NCBI GenBank assembly: GCA_020027205.1
Contig: JAHRAQ010000017.1
Coordinates: 1 to 44,979, forward strand
Direction: 5' to 3'
DNA: 44,979 nucleotides
Origin: Nitrospirales bacterium
GTDB lineage: Bacteria; Nitrospirota; Nitrospiria; Nitrospirales; UBA8639
The notes below the pieces were generated by a model, which did no database searches, was not told the origin of the DNA, and saw only the letters and a list, made by a program, of their open reading frames with translations. Below, one piece after another: positions 35,891 through 44,979 of the stretch. A program made the position numbers and the translations under genes. Numbering within the stretch: position 1 is the first letter of the stretch; each line of letters begins with the position of its first letter.

Positions 35891-37027
35891 ATGGCCAACC
35901 CCACGGTCCTTCTCGGCATGAGCGGCGGCGTGGACAGTTCCGTGGCCGCGCTGCTGTTGCGCGAGCAGGGGTATCATGTGCTGGGGGTGACGCTGCAGGT
36001 GTGGGAGCACGAAGACGACCGCGCGGCGGCGACGAAAAAATGGCAGGAACGCGGCTGTTGCAAGGTGGGGCTGGCCCGGCACGTCGCGGCGCGGCTGGGC
36101 ATTTCGCATGAAGTGGTGGACACCCGCGAGACGTTTCGCGCGCAGGTGGTGGACGATTTTATCGCGAACTACCTGGGCGGGACGACGCCCAATCCCTGCG
36201 TGCGATGCAACGAACGCGTGAAGTTCGGCATGTTGTACCAACTGGCCGTCGACCGGGGGATCGACCGGGTGGCGACCGGCCATTATGCCCGCGTGCTGCC
36301 GGTGGACGGCGGGGCGGGGTTGTTCAAAGGCGTGGACGCGGCCAAAGAGCAATCCTATTTTTTGTACCGGGTCGCGGCCGCCTGGCTGCCCCGGATGCTC
36401 TTTCCCGTCGGCCATCTGCGCAAGGCGGAGGTGTGGCGCCGCGCGAACGAACTGGACCTGCCCGCCGAGGAAATGAAAGAAAGCCAGGAAATCTGTTTTG
36501 TCACCCAGGGTGATTACCGGAAATTTTTAACCGCGCACGCGCCGCAGGCCCACCGGCCGGGGCCGTTCGTGGACACGGAACACCGGGTCATCGGCGAGCA
36601 CCGGGGCATTGCGTTTTACACGCCCGGCCAGCGCAAGGGGCTGGGGCTGGCCCGTGGCGAACGCCTCTACGTCCGGGACGTGGACCCCGAGACCGACACC
36701 GTCGTGCTGGGCCGGGCGGAGGACCTGCGCCGTGACACCTGCGCGGTGCGCGACCTCAACTGGCTGGCCGGCGCCGTGCCGTCGGCCCTAGACCGGGTGG
36801 ACATCAAATACCGGTATGCCTCGCCGGCCGTCGCCGGCCGAGTGCGGCGGCAGCCGGACGGCGCCCTGCGCGTCGAATTCCGGGAGGCGCAACCCGCGTT
36901 GAGTCCCGGTCAGTCGATGGTTTTCTATCACGGCGACCGCGTGCTGGGCGGCGGGATTATCGAACGATTCAAGCCTCGCCATCTTCCGACGCCGCCAGGC
37001 GAAACCATGAGTTGTTCGGCAACGTGA
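35891..37027 (+). CDS. mnmA: tRNA-specific 2-thiouridylase MnmA
   Basis: A 378-residue protein of normal length. PP-loop SGGVDSS (11-17), catalytic Cys103 in CVRCN, the ATGHYAR motif, EQSYFLYR, and the second catalytic Cys202 in ESQEICFV; then the GERLYVRDVDPETDTVVLG barrel and FYHGDRVLGGGII end. It thiolates U34 of some tRNAs, using sulfur from a relay, and so acts on the same wobble base as MnmE/MnmG. The ATG at 35891 is chosen because the upstream extension overlaps bactofilin in another frame. Confidence 0.97.
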   Translation: MANPTVLLGMSGGVDSSVAALLLREQGYHVLGVTLQVWEHEDDRAAATKKWQERGCCKVGLARHVAARLGISHEVVDTRETFRAQVVDDFIANYLGGTTPNPCVRCNERVKFGMLYQLAVDRGIDRVATGHYARVLPVDGGAGLFKGVDAAKEQSYFLYRVAAAWLPRMLFPVGHLRKAEVWRRANELDLPAEEMKESQEICFVTQGDYRKFLTAHAPQAHRPGPFVDTEHRVIGEHRGIAFYTPGQRKGLGLARGERLYVRDVDPETDTVVLGRAEDLRRDTCAVRDLNWLAGAVPSALDRVDIKYRYASPAVAGRVRRQPDGALRVEFREAQPALSPGQSMVFYHGDRVLGGGIIERFKPRHLPTPPGETMSCSAT

Positions 37028-37165
37028 ACGATCGTCGGGCCGGATTCTCTGATTGTCTGGTCGAACCCGCTCCCTTGGCGGGCGAGGGCGGGCGAGGGGG
37101 AAAGCAAGCCGTTTTCCCTTTATGTTTTCCCGGCATTTTGCTATGTTTTCCGCACAGGCTGACCC

Positions 37166-37576
37166 ATGAGTTTTAACGCCCTGAAATACGTTGAAGAATT
37201 AGGACAGGCCGGGTTCACGGACGAACAGGCGAAGGCCCAGATCAGGGTTCTTCAAGACGTGGTCGAGTCCGACTTGGCCACCAAACGTGACATTCAGGAA
37301 GTGAAACTCGACATCCAGGCAGTGAAGCGCGACATCCAGGAAGTGAAGCGCGACATCCAGGAAGTGAAACTCGACATCCAGAAAGTGAAGCGCGACATCC
37401 GGGAACTGGAACTCAAACTGGAACGCAGTATTCGGGAACTGGAACTTCGCATTGCCGAACGCATGACAGCCATGGAATTGACCCTGACCAAACGGGTCGG
37501 GTTGATCATCGTCTCGACGGCCACGGCCCTGTTTGGGGGCTTGGTCGCCGTCGCACAGTTTTTTCGTGGGGGCTGA
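37166..37576 (+). CDS. Coiled-coil membrane protein (DUF1640-like)
   Basis: A 136-residue protein. The N-terminal part (ALKYVEELGQAGFTDEQAKAQIRVLQDVVESDLATKRD) matches the pattern of DUF1640/CCDC90-like proteins. A long heptad coiled coil of RDIQEVK-like repeats spans residues 41-82, and a C-terminal transmembrane helix (GLIIVSTATALFGGLVAVAQFF) ends the protein. The repeats are perfect 21-bp DNA units. It lies directly before atpH, where atpF (subunit b) often sits, but its membrane segment is at the wrong end for subunit b. The 138-bp spacer before it has three GTTTTCC repeats and no clear promoter. Function unknown. Confidence 0.7.
   Translation: MSFNALKYVEELGQAGFTDEQAKAQIRVLQDVVESDLATKRDIQEVKLDIQAVKRDIQEVKRDIQEVKLDIQKVKRDIRELELKLERSIRELELRIAERMTAMELTLTKRVGLIIVSTATALFGGLVAVAQFFRGG
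37286..37411. repeat. Six 21-bp tandem units encoding heptads
   Basis: Units such as CGCGACATCCAGGAAGTGAAG repeat six times with few changes, each encoding RDIQEVK or a close variant. Copy number probably changes by slippage or recombination. Confidence 0.85.
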
Positions 37577-37639
37577 CGCCGGGGTCCGCTCGCTCGGTTG
37601 ACACTGGAGTTTTGTCGTTTTCTTCACCGCGGATTTTTC

Positions 37640-38176
37640 ATGAATCAGGCCATCGCTCGACGGTACGCCCATGCCTTGTTCGGCCTGGTCCGCCGTGACG
37701 ACGGCGACGCGGTGCAGGAGGGTCTGCGCGCGTTGGCGCAGGCGGTGACGCGGTCCGCCGCGTTGCGGCACAGTGTGGCCTCGCCGGCGGTGGCGCGTGA
37801 CGAAAAACTCGAGGTGCTCGACGCGCTGTGCGAGCGGACGGGCGGCCCGCCGGTGCTGGGGCGGTTTTGCAAACAGTTGTTGACGCACCATCGCCTCGGC
37901 TGTCTGCCGGAGATTGCCGACGCCTTTCAATCCTTGCTGGCGCGGCAGCGCGGCACGCAACCCGTCGACGTCGTTGCGGCGCACCCGATGGATGACGGCC
38001 GGCAACGGGACCTGCGCGCCACGTTGCGCTCGACGTTGAACCGCGACGTCGAGGTCCGGTTTCACTCCGACCCGTCCCTGTTGTCGGGCCTGCGGGTGCG
38101 CGTCGGGGGCGCCGTCTACGACGGCACGCTCAAGGGGCAACTCAACCGGATGCGCGCGCGCTTGATACGGGAGTAA
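37640..38176 (+). CDS. atpH: ATP synthase F1 delta subunit
   Basis: A 178-residue protein of usual length. The N-terminal domain (IARRYAHALFGLVRRDDGD) and the C-terminal segment ending LLSGLRVRVGGAVYDGTLKGQLNRMRARLIRE are the family hallmarks. It forms the stator link between the F1 head and subunit b. The ATG at 37640 is chosen because the conserved N-terminus starts there; an in-frame start at 37598 would add 14 unrelated residues. atpA follows after 3 bp. No atpF, atpE or atpB is seen. Confidence 0.93.
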   Translation: MNQAIARRYAHALFGLVRRDDGDAVQEGLRALAQAVTRSAALRHSVASPAVARDEKLEVLDALCERTGGPPVLGRFCKQLLTHHRLGCLPEIADAFQSLLARQRGTQPVDVVAAHPMDDGRQRDLRATLRSTLNRDVEVRFHSDPSLLSGLRVRVGGAVYDGTLKGQLNRMRARLIRE

Positions 38177-38179
38177 GTC

Positions 38180-39688
38180 ATGCCACTCAAAGCGGAAGAA
38201 ATCAGTTCGATCCTTCAGGACAAGATCAAAGATTTTGATCAGCGCGTCGAGGTGGCCGAAACCGGCTCGGTCATGCAGGTGGGCGACGGCATCGCCAAAG
38301 TCTACGGTCTCGAAGGCGCCATGGCCGGGGAGTTGCTGGAGTTTCCCGGTGACACGGTCGGGGTGGCGCTGAACCTGGAAGAAGACTGCGTGGGCGTCGT
38401 GCTGATGGGGGCCGACACCGGCATCAAGGAAGGGGACCGGGTCAAACGGACGGGGCGGATTGCCGACGTGCCCGTGGGCGAGGCGCTGGTCGGGCGGGTG
38501 GTGGACGCGATGGGGCAGCCCCTCGACGGGAAAGGCCCGGTCACGACGCCGGAGCGCCGGTTGATCGAAGTCCGCGCCCCCGGCGTGGTGGAACGCCAGT
38601 CCGTGCATGAGCCGCTGCAGACGGGATTAAAGGCGATTGACGCCATGATTCCCATTGGCCGCGGGCAGCGGGAGTTGATCATCGGCGACCGCCAGACCGG
38701 GAAAACGGCCATCGCCGTGGACACCATCATCAATCAGAAGGGGCTTGGGGTGACGTGCATCTACGTCGCCATCGGCCAGAAACGTTCCACCGTGGCGCGC
38801 GTCGTGAAGACGCTCGAAGACCACGGGGCCATGGCCTACACCACCGTCGTGTCGTCCACGGCCGGCGATGCGGCGCCGCTCCAGTTTTTTGCCCCCTACG
38901 CCGGGGTCTCGATGGGGGAATATTTTCGAGACAATGGCAAACACGCCCTCATCATCTACGACGACTTGTCCAAACATGCCGTGGCCTACCGGCAACTCTC
39001 CTTGTTGCTGCGCCGGCCGCCGGGCCGCGAGGCCTTTCCCGGCGACGTGTTCTTTCTGCATTCCCGTTTGCTGGAACGCGCCGCCAAATTGAGCGACGCG
39101 CGGGGCGCCGGCAGTCTGACGGCGCTGCCCATCATCGAAACGCAGGCCGGCGACGTGTCGGCGTATATCCCGACCAACGTCATCTCCATCACCGACGGAC
39201 AGATTTATCTGGCCGGCGACCTGTTTTATTCCGGCATTCGTCCGGCCATCAACGTGGGCCTGTCGGTGTCCCGCGTCGGCGGGTCGGCGCAAATCAAAAC
39301 CATGAAACAGGTGGCGGGGACCCTGCGGCTGGATTTGGCGCAGTACCGGGAGATGGCCGCGTTCGCGCAGTTCGGCAGCGAACTGGACAAGGCCACGCAG
39401 GCGCAACTGGCGCGCGGCGCGCGCATGGTCGAACTCCTGAAACAGGAACAGTACAAACCCATGCCGGTGGCGGACCAGGTGCTGTCCATTTTCGCCGGCG
39501 TCAACGGATTTCTGGACGACGTGCCCGTGAACAAGGTGCGCGAGTTCGAAGCCGGGCTGCTGGCGCACGTCGCCAGGCAGCACGCGGGCCTGCGGGACGA
39601 CGTCACGGCCAAAAAGAAAATCGACGAGGAGTTCGGCGGGCGGCTGAAACAGGTCATCGCCGAGTATAAAACCACCGCGCGGTTCTGA
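38180..39688 (+). CDS. atpA: ATP synthase F1 alpha subunit
   Basis: A 502-residue alpha subunit. Barrel domain [26 protein letters not shown], Walker [24 protein letters not shown], the [45 protein letters not shown] signature, and the C-terminal helical domain. It forms the non-catalytic nucleotide sites of F1 and contributes the arginine finger (ISVTDGQIYL-like stretch [33 protein letters not shown]). Spacing to neighbours is operon-like. Confidence 0.98.
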   Translation: MPLKAEEISSILQDKIKDFDQRVEVAETGSVMQVGDGIAKVYGLEGAMAGELLEFPGDTVGVALNLEEDCVGVVLMGADTGIKEGDRVKRTGRIADVPVGEALVGRVVDAMGQPLDGKGPVTTPERRLIEVRAPGVVERQSVHEPLQTGLKAIDAMIPIGRGQRELIIGDRQTGKTAIAVDTIINQKGLGVTCIYVAIGQKRSTVARVVKTLEDHGAMAYTTVVSSTAGDAAPLQFFAPYAGVSMGEYFRDNGKHALIIYDDLSKHAVAYRQLSLLLRRPPGREAFPGDVFFLHSRLLERAAKLSDARGAGSLTALPIIETQAGDVSAYIPTNVISITDGQIYLAGDLFYSGIRPAINVGLSVSRVGGSAQIKTMKQVAGTLRLDLAQYREMAAFAQFGSELDKATQAQLARGARMVELLKQEQYKPMPVADQVLSIFAGVNGFLDDVPVNKVREFEAGLLAHVARQHAGLRDDVTAKKKIDEEFGGRLKQVIAEYKTTARF

Positions 39689-39711
39689 CCCGCACAGCCC
39701 GAGCGTGTTCC

Positions 39712-40641
39712 ATGCCGAGTCTGCAAAGTCTTCGACGGAAAATCGCGTCCGTCAAAAATACGCAGAAGATTACGAAGGCCATGAAAATGGTCGCGGCCGC
39801 CAAACTCAAGCGCGCCCAGGGCCGGATTCTCTCGTCCCGCCCCTACGCGCACACCCTTCGGGACGTGGTGCGTCATCTGGCGGCGCGCACGAGCCGGACC
39901 GCGCATCCGCTGTTGCGCGCGCGGGAAGGCGGCGCCACCGAGTTGCTGGTGGTGACCAGCGACCGGGGGCTGTGCGGGGCGTTCAACGCCAACATCGTCC
40001 GGCGGGCGGCGGAGTTTCTGGCCGACCATCACGCACGCGGCGAGCGGGTGGCGGTGTCGGTGGCCGGCCGGAAGGGCGTGGATTTTTTTCACCGGCGCGA
40101 CTGGCCGGTGCACCGGGAATGGCCGGGCATTTTCGACCGGTTGAGTTTCGAACATGCCCTGGACATGGGCGAGGACATCATTCGCCGGTACCACGACGGG
40201 GCCTTCGACCGGCTGTTCGTGGTGTATAACGAATTCAAATCCGTGATGCGGCAGCATGTGACCGTCGAGCAACTGCTGCCGATTGACGTTGCGCGCGATG
40301 ACGATGACGCCGGCGGCGACGGCGCCGCGGACAACGGCAACGGCGACGCGGTTCCCTCGCCGTCATTCGAGCGCGCCGCCGCCGGCGCGTATCTCTTCGA
40401 ACCGGAGGAACAGGCGTTGCTCGCCGCGCTCCTGCCGAAACATTTTCAGGTGCAGGCGTTTCGCGTGCTGCTGGAATCCGCCGCCGCCGAACAGGCCGCG
40501 CGCATGACCGCCATGGACGGCGCCACGCGCAACGCGGGCGAACTGATTCAGAAGGTCACGCTGTTTTACAATAAAACTCGCCAGGCCGCGATCACGAAAG
40601 AACTGATGGACATCGTCGGCGGCGCGGAGGCGCTGCAATAG
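39712..40641 (+). CDS. atpG: ATP synthase F1 gamma subunit
   Basis: A 309-residue gamma subunit with the long terminal helices: SLRRKIASVKNTQKITKAMKMVAAAKLKRAQ at the front and NAGELIQKVTLFYNKTRQAAITKELMDIVGGAEAL at the end, and the central TSDRGLCGAFN stretch. It is the rotor shaft of F1. It is about 20 residues longer than usual because of an acidic Asp/Gly/Asn-rich insert around residues 195-220 (ARDDDDAGGDGAADNGNGD). The following gene in the operon is an unrelated lipoprotein rather than atpD. Confidence 0.96.
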   Translation: MPSLQSLRRKIASVKNTQKITKAMKMVAAAKLKRAQGRILSSRPYAHTLRDVVRHLAARTSRTAHPLLRAREGGATELLVVTSDRGLCGAFNANIVRRAAEFLADHHARGERVAVSVAGRKGVDFFHRRDWPVHREWPGIFDRLSFEHALDMGEDIIRRYHDGAFDRLFVVYNEFKSVMRQHVTVEQLLPIDVARDDDDAGGDGAADNGNGDAVPSPSFERAAAGAYLFEPEEQALLAALLPKHFQVQAFRVLLESAAAEQAARMTAMDGATRNAGELIQKVTLFYNKTRQAAITKELMDIVGGAEALQ

Positions 40642-40700
40642 CCGATTGTGTGTGGGAAAGACGCGAAGTTGGTGGAAAAATCAAACACCCGGGAGGAAAA

Positions 40701-42738
<2,038 letters not shown>

Positions 42739-42739
<1 letters not shown>

Positions 42740-43197
42740 TGGCCGCCCCGTCGCCCACGACGCCGCCGACGGCGCACACCGGGAAACTCCTCCTGGAAGT
42801 GGTCGCGCCGGATGCCCAACTTGTGAGTGAATATGTCGATCAGGTGACCGCGCCCGGCACGGAAGGCGACTTCGGAGTGCTGCCCGGCCATTGTCATTAT
42901 CTGACCACCCTGCGCATCGGCGAACTGCATTATCGAGTCGGGGACACCGTCCGGTATCTGTCGGTGTTGTGGGGCTTCGCCGAGGTGACGCCCCGCAAGG
43001 TCACCGTTCTGGCGGAGGTGGCCGAGAAGGCGGAAGAGATCGACGTGGAGCAGGCGCGCGCCGCCGTGGCCAAAGCCGAAGACGAGTTGGAACGCGGCGG
43101 ACTGCCTTCGGATGTCGAAGCGGCCCGCGTAAGTCTGGAAAAAGCCCGCCTTCGGCACAAGGTCGCCGCGCGGAGCCGGCAACGCGGACAGGCGTGA
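42739..43197 (+). CDS. atpC: ATP synthase F1 epsilon subunit
   Basis: A 152-residue epsilon subunit. After a short Pro/Thr leader the beta-sandwich domain begins (LLLEVVAPDAQLVSEYVDQVTAPGTEGDFGVLPGHCHYLTTLRIGEL) and is followed by the regulatory helices (EEIDVEQARAAVAKAEDELERG, EAARVSLEKARLRHKVAAR). It couples rotor to shaft and inhibits ATP hydrolysis. The ATG overlaps the atpD stop. It ends the F1 set. Confidence 0.95.
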
Positions 43198-43221
43198 TCA
43201 TCGGCCTTCCCGCAGGCATCC

Positions 43222-44232
43222 ATGCCGCCGCGTGACACGCGGGCGGAGATCGTCGTGTCTCCGGGGGAACGGCCCAAACGGCTGGATTATTTTCTGGCCA
43301 ACCGCGACCCGGATTTTTCCCGCGCCGCGCTCCGGCGGTTGATTCTTGACGGCCGCGTCACCGTCGACGGCCGCGCGGCCAGACCCAGCCGTAAAATTAA
43401 ACCGGGCAACACCATCGTGCTGGTCGCGCCGCGCGCCGAGCCGTTGGAGATCGCGCCCGAACCGATTCCCCTCGACGTGCTCTATGAAGACGACGCGCTG
43501 CTGGTGCTGAACAAACAGGCCGGCCTTGTGGCGCATCCGGCCCCCGGCCACTGGTCGGGCACGCTGGTCAACGCCCTGCTGTCCCATGTGCGCGCGGACG
43601 AACTGTCCGGCGTCGGCGGCAGGGAACGGCCGGGTCTGGTGCACCGGCTGGATAAAAACACCACGGGCGTCATGGTCGTGGCGAAACAGGACGGGGTCCA
43701 CGCCGACCTGGCGCGCCAGTTCAAGCGGCACACCATCACCAGACTCTATCAGGCGGTGATTCGTGGCGTGCCCCGGCGACGCGAGGGGCTGATCGAAGTG
43801 GCCATCGGGCGGGACACCAGAGACCGCAAAAAGTTTTCCGCGCGCACGACCCGTCCCAAACCGTCATCCACGAGATACCGGATTACGGAACGGTTTGCCG
43901 CCCCGGCGGCCTTCGCGGAGTTATCGCCGCAGACGGGCCGGACCCATCAACTGCGCGTACATCTGGCGGCGATGGGGCACCCCATTCTGGGCGACCCCGT
44001 GTATGGCGGGAAACAGGCGGGCGCGCTCGGCGGCGTGACGATTCCCCGCGTCATGCTGCACGCCGCCGTGCTGGGATTTCTCCATCCGCTCACGCACCGG
44101 CCCGTGGAGTTTGCCGCGCCCATGCCGGACGACATGACGGACGTGATTCGCCGGCTGCGCGCCCATGGCCGGGGCACGCCGGCCGGGACGGCGGAATCGA
44201 AACCGGAAACGGGAGCAGGCCCGCGACGATGA
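43222..44232 (+). CDS. rluD: RluA-family 23S rRNA pseudouridine synthase (RluD-like)
   Basis: A 336-residue protein. N-terminal S4 RNA-binding domain (RLDYFLANRDPDFSRAALRRLILDGRVTVDGR), then the catalytic domain: EDDALLVLNKQAGLVAHP, the motif II with catalytic Asp in GLVHRLDKNTTGVMVVAK, ELSPQTGRTHQLRVHLAAMGHPILGDPVYGG, and MLHAAVLGFLHPLT. RluD-type enzymes modify helix 69 of 23S rRNA, though the exact target here is inference. It is 24 bp after atpC, with its stop overlapping the next ATG (44229-44232). Confidence 0.94.
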   Translation: MPPRDTRAEIVVSPGERPKRLDYFLANRDPDFSRAALRRLILDGRVTVDGRAARPSRKIKPGNTIVLVAPRAEPLEIAPEPIPLDVLYEDDALLVLNKQAGLVAHPAPGHWSGTLVNALLSHVRADELSGVGGRERPGLVHRLDKNTTGVMVVAKQDGVHADLARQFKRHTITRLYQAVIRGVPRRREGLIEVAIGRDTRDRKKFSARTTRPKPSSTRYRITERFAAPAAFAELSPQTGRTHQLRVHLAAMGHPILGDPVYGGKQAGALGGVTIPRVMLHAAVLGFLHPLTHRPVEFAAPMPDDMTDVIRRLRAHGRGTPAGTAESKPETGAGPRR

Positions 44233-44669
44233 CGCCGCGACAGGACATGGACGCCGCGCAGATGCTGGATACCTTCGCCGCGCTCCTCGCGGCGCTGGCC
44301 GCGCTGGCCGCGAAAGTGCCGGCCAAATCGTTCATGCACATGCCCGGCGGCCTGCGTCCCACCGACGAAGCCGTCGACCAGTACGAAACCACCGTCTGCC
44401 GGTTTCGAGAACGCGCGGGGACGACGTGGCGCGGCCTCAATGAGTTTTTCGTGGCGTCGCTGGAGGCCTTCGAAGCCGGACGCATCTTCGACGCCGTCCC
44501 GCCGTTGTTTCAGGCGCTGGAACGGGTGGTGGAGTCGCACAAGGACGGCGCCGTCCGTCTGACCGCCGCGGAGCAGGAGCGCGTCCGTGATTTTCACCGC
44601 CGCCTGGAAACCATTCTCCCGGACGCGCACACCCCGGAAGTGGAACTTCCCAAACCGGAATCCTATTAA
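44229..44669 (+). CDS. Small helical protein of unknown function
   Basis: A 146-residue protein I do not recognise. It is mostly helical: AAQMLDTFAALLAALAALAAKVP, VDQYETTVCRFRERAGTTWRGLNEFFVASLEAFEAGRIFDAVPPLFQALERVVESHKDG, AEQERVRDFHRRLETILPD. No signal peptide or membrane segment is convincing. The ATG overlaps the rluD stop as ATGA, so it is co-translated and probably real. No function is suggested by its neighbours. Confidence 0.65.
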   Translation: MTPRQDMDAAQMLDTFAALLAALAALAAKVPAKSFMHMPGGLRPTDEAVDQYETTVCRFRERAGTTWRGLNEFFVASLEAFEAGRIFDAVPPLFQALERVVESHKDGAVRLTAAEQERVRDFHRRLETILPDAHTPEVELPKPESY

Positions 44670-44808
44670 ATCAAGGCAACCCGCCCAACGCAGTCTCGCG
44701 CCACCACCACCGTTGCCGCCGCCGTCACCGCCGTTACCCCCTCCGCTACCCCCTCCGTTATTCCTCTCTTCGCCGTCATTCCCGCCGTCTCCTTCCGTCA
44801 TTCTCTCT

Positions 44809-44846
44809 CCGTCATTCCCGACGTTAGTAATCGGGAATCCATCCTT
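44809..44846. repeat. Dispersed GTCATTCC hairpin repeat, distal copy
   Basis: Stem ATTCCCGA (44814-44821) and TCGGGAAT (44831-44838) with a 9-nt loop; flanks CCGTC and CCATCC as at 2403-2440. A T-run follows (44845-44852), so it could also act as a terminator for the rluD operon. Confidence 0.8.
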
Positions 44847-44865
44847 TTTTTTGGGACCTATTTAC

Positions 44866-44887
44866 TTGACTTCGCACAAGTGCGAAG
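44866..44887 (+). promoter_or_regulatory. TTGACT with overlapping 18-bp palindrome
   Basis: A -35-like TTGACT (44866-44871) overlaps CTTCGCAC, AA, GTGCGAAG (44870-44887), a perfect inverted repeat. The layout recalls the toxin-antitoxin promoter at 7292-7321, but no good -10 or gene follows within the window. Confidence 0.45.
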
Positions 44888-44979
44888 CCCTGTACCGTTT
44901 CGCGTTTCATCGGCCCGCTATCGCGGCTGCCTCCACGCGCAGATGCGCCCGTCCCGGACGCCGTTGCTAAATGCGCCGC

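Larger units (their letters stand above)
44670..44979. other. Gene-free 310-bp segment with short repeats
   Basis: No supported gene. It holds a GCC/CCT-rich short-repeat stretch (44700-44765), three CCGTCATTC motifs (44773, 44795, 44809), a full hairpin repeat (44809-44846) and an 18-bp palindrome at 44870-44887. The remainder to the window edge shows nothing I can name. Confidence 0.7.

Noticed and set aside
37286..37411. CRISPR-like direct repeats
   Set aside because: The units are contiguous, without spacers, and encode in-frame heptads of a coiled coil.
37166..37576. Coiled-coil protein as ATP synthase subunit b
   Set aside because: Its membrane helix is C-terminal and its N-terminus matches DUF1640-type proteins; subunit b has the membrane helix at the N-terminus.

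Overview
The window is a GC-rich bacterial chromosome segment spanning the replication origin. It carries the dnaA-dnaN-gyrB-gyrA run, an rpmH-rnpA-yidD-yidC-mnmE-mnmG-rsmG-parA-parB run with two perfect parS sites, a bactofilin gene, and an F1 ATP synthase operon. This order (parAB, then bactofilin, then atp genes) together with SurA-type, DciA-type and lipoprotein genes suggests a Gram-negative bacterium of a delta-proteobacterial, Nitrospirota, Nitrospinota or related lineage. I cannot name the phylum with confidence from sequence alone.

Layout. 1-7271: housekeeping genes (mfd C-terminal part, surA-like, engB, smpB, dciA-like, pcm, dapF-like), interrupted by a small GIY-YIG gene enclosed in a perfect 30-bp inverted repeat. 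7272-10932: an AT-richer island with a HigB/Gp49-type toxin-antitoxin pair, then a 771-residue P-loop GTPase with an integrase-arm-like N-terminus. The GTPase has a strong promoter set between two mirror-image operator pairs, and is followed by an out-of-phase coding stretch with no ordinary start codon. 10933-15784: VOC protein, di-haem peroxidase, 2OG-Fe(II) oxygenase, MscS channel, a secreted unknown and a DoxX protein. 15826-24268 (minus strand): an unknown membrane-anchored protein, gyrA, gyrB, dnaN, dnaA. 24269-24531: oriC candidate. 24532-26568 (minus): a DsrH/DsrE-like pair and hisS. 26793-35310 (plus): rpmH to parB. 35425-44669 (plus): bactofilin, mnmA, a coiled-coil membrane protein, atpH-A-G, an intruding lipoprotein gene, atpD-C, an RluD-type synthase and an unknown. 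44670-44979: repeats and an orphan palindrome.

The origin region couples replication start (DnaA, DnaN, gyrase) with segregation (ParA/ParB and two parS sites bracketing rsmG), ribosome and tRNA maturation (L34, RNase P protein, MnmE/MnmG, RsmG, MnmA) and membrane insertion (YidD/YidC). The F1 genes delta, alpha, gamma, beta and epsilon are present, but no Fo gene (a, c, b) is in view.

Most unusual points: the GTPase island with its mirrored operators and hidden downstream frame; a DapF homologue lacking both catalytic cysteines; a hairpin repeat family that brackets the GIY-YIG gene, has entered the 5' end of the surA-like gene, and recurs in several spacers with compensatory stem changes; a second, degenerate dapF tail beyond the toxin-antitoxin pair; and GC-rich short-repeat expansions that lengthen GyrA, MnmE and other conserved proteins.
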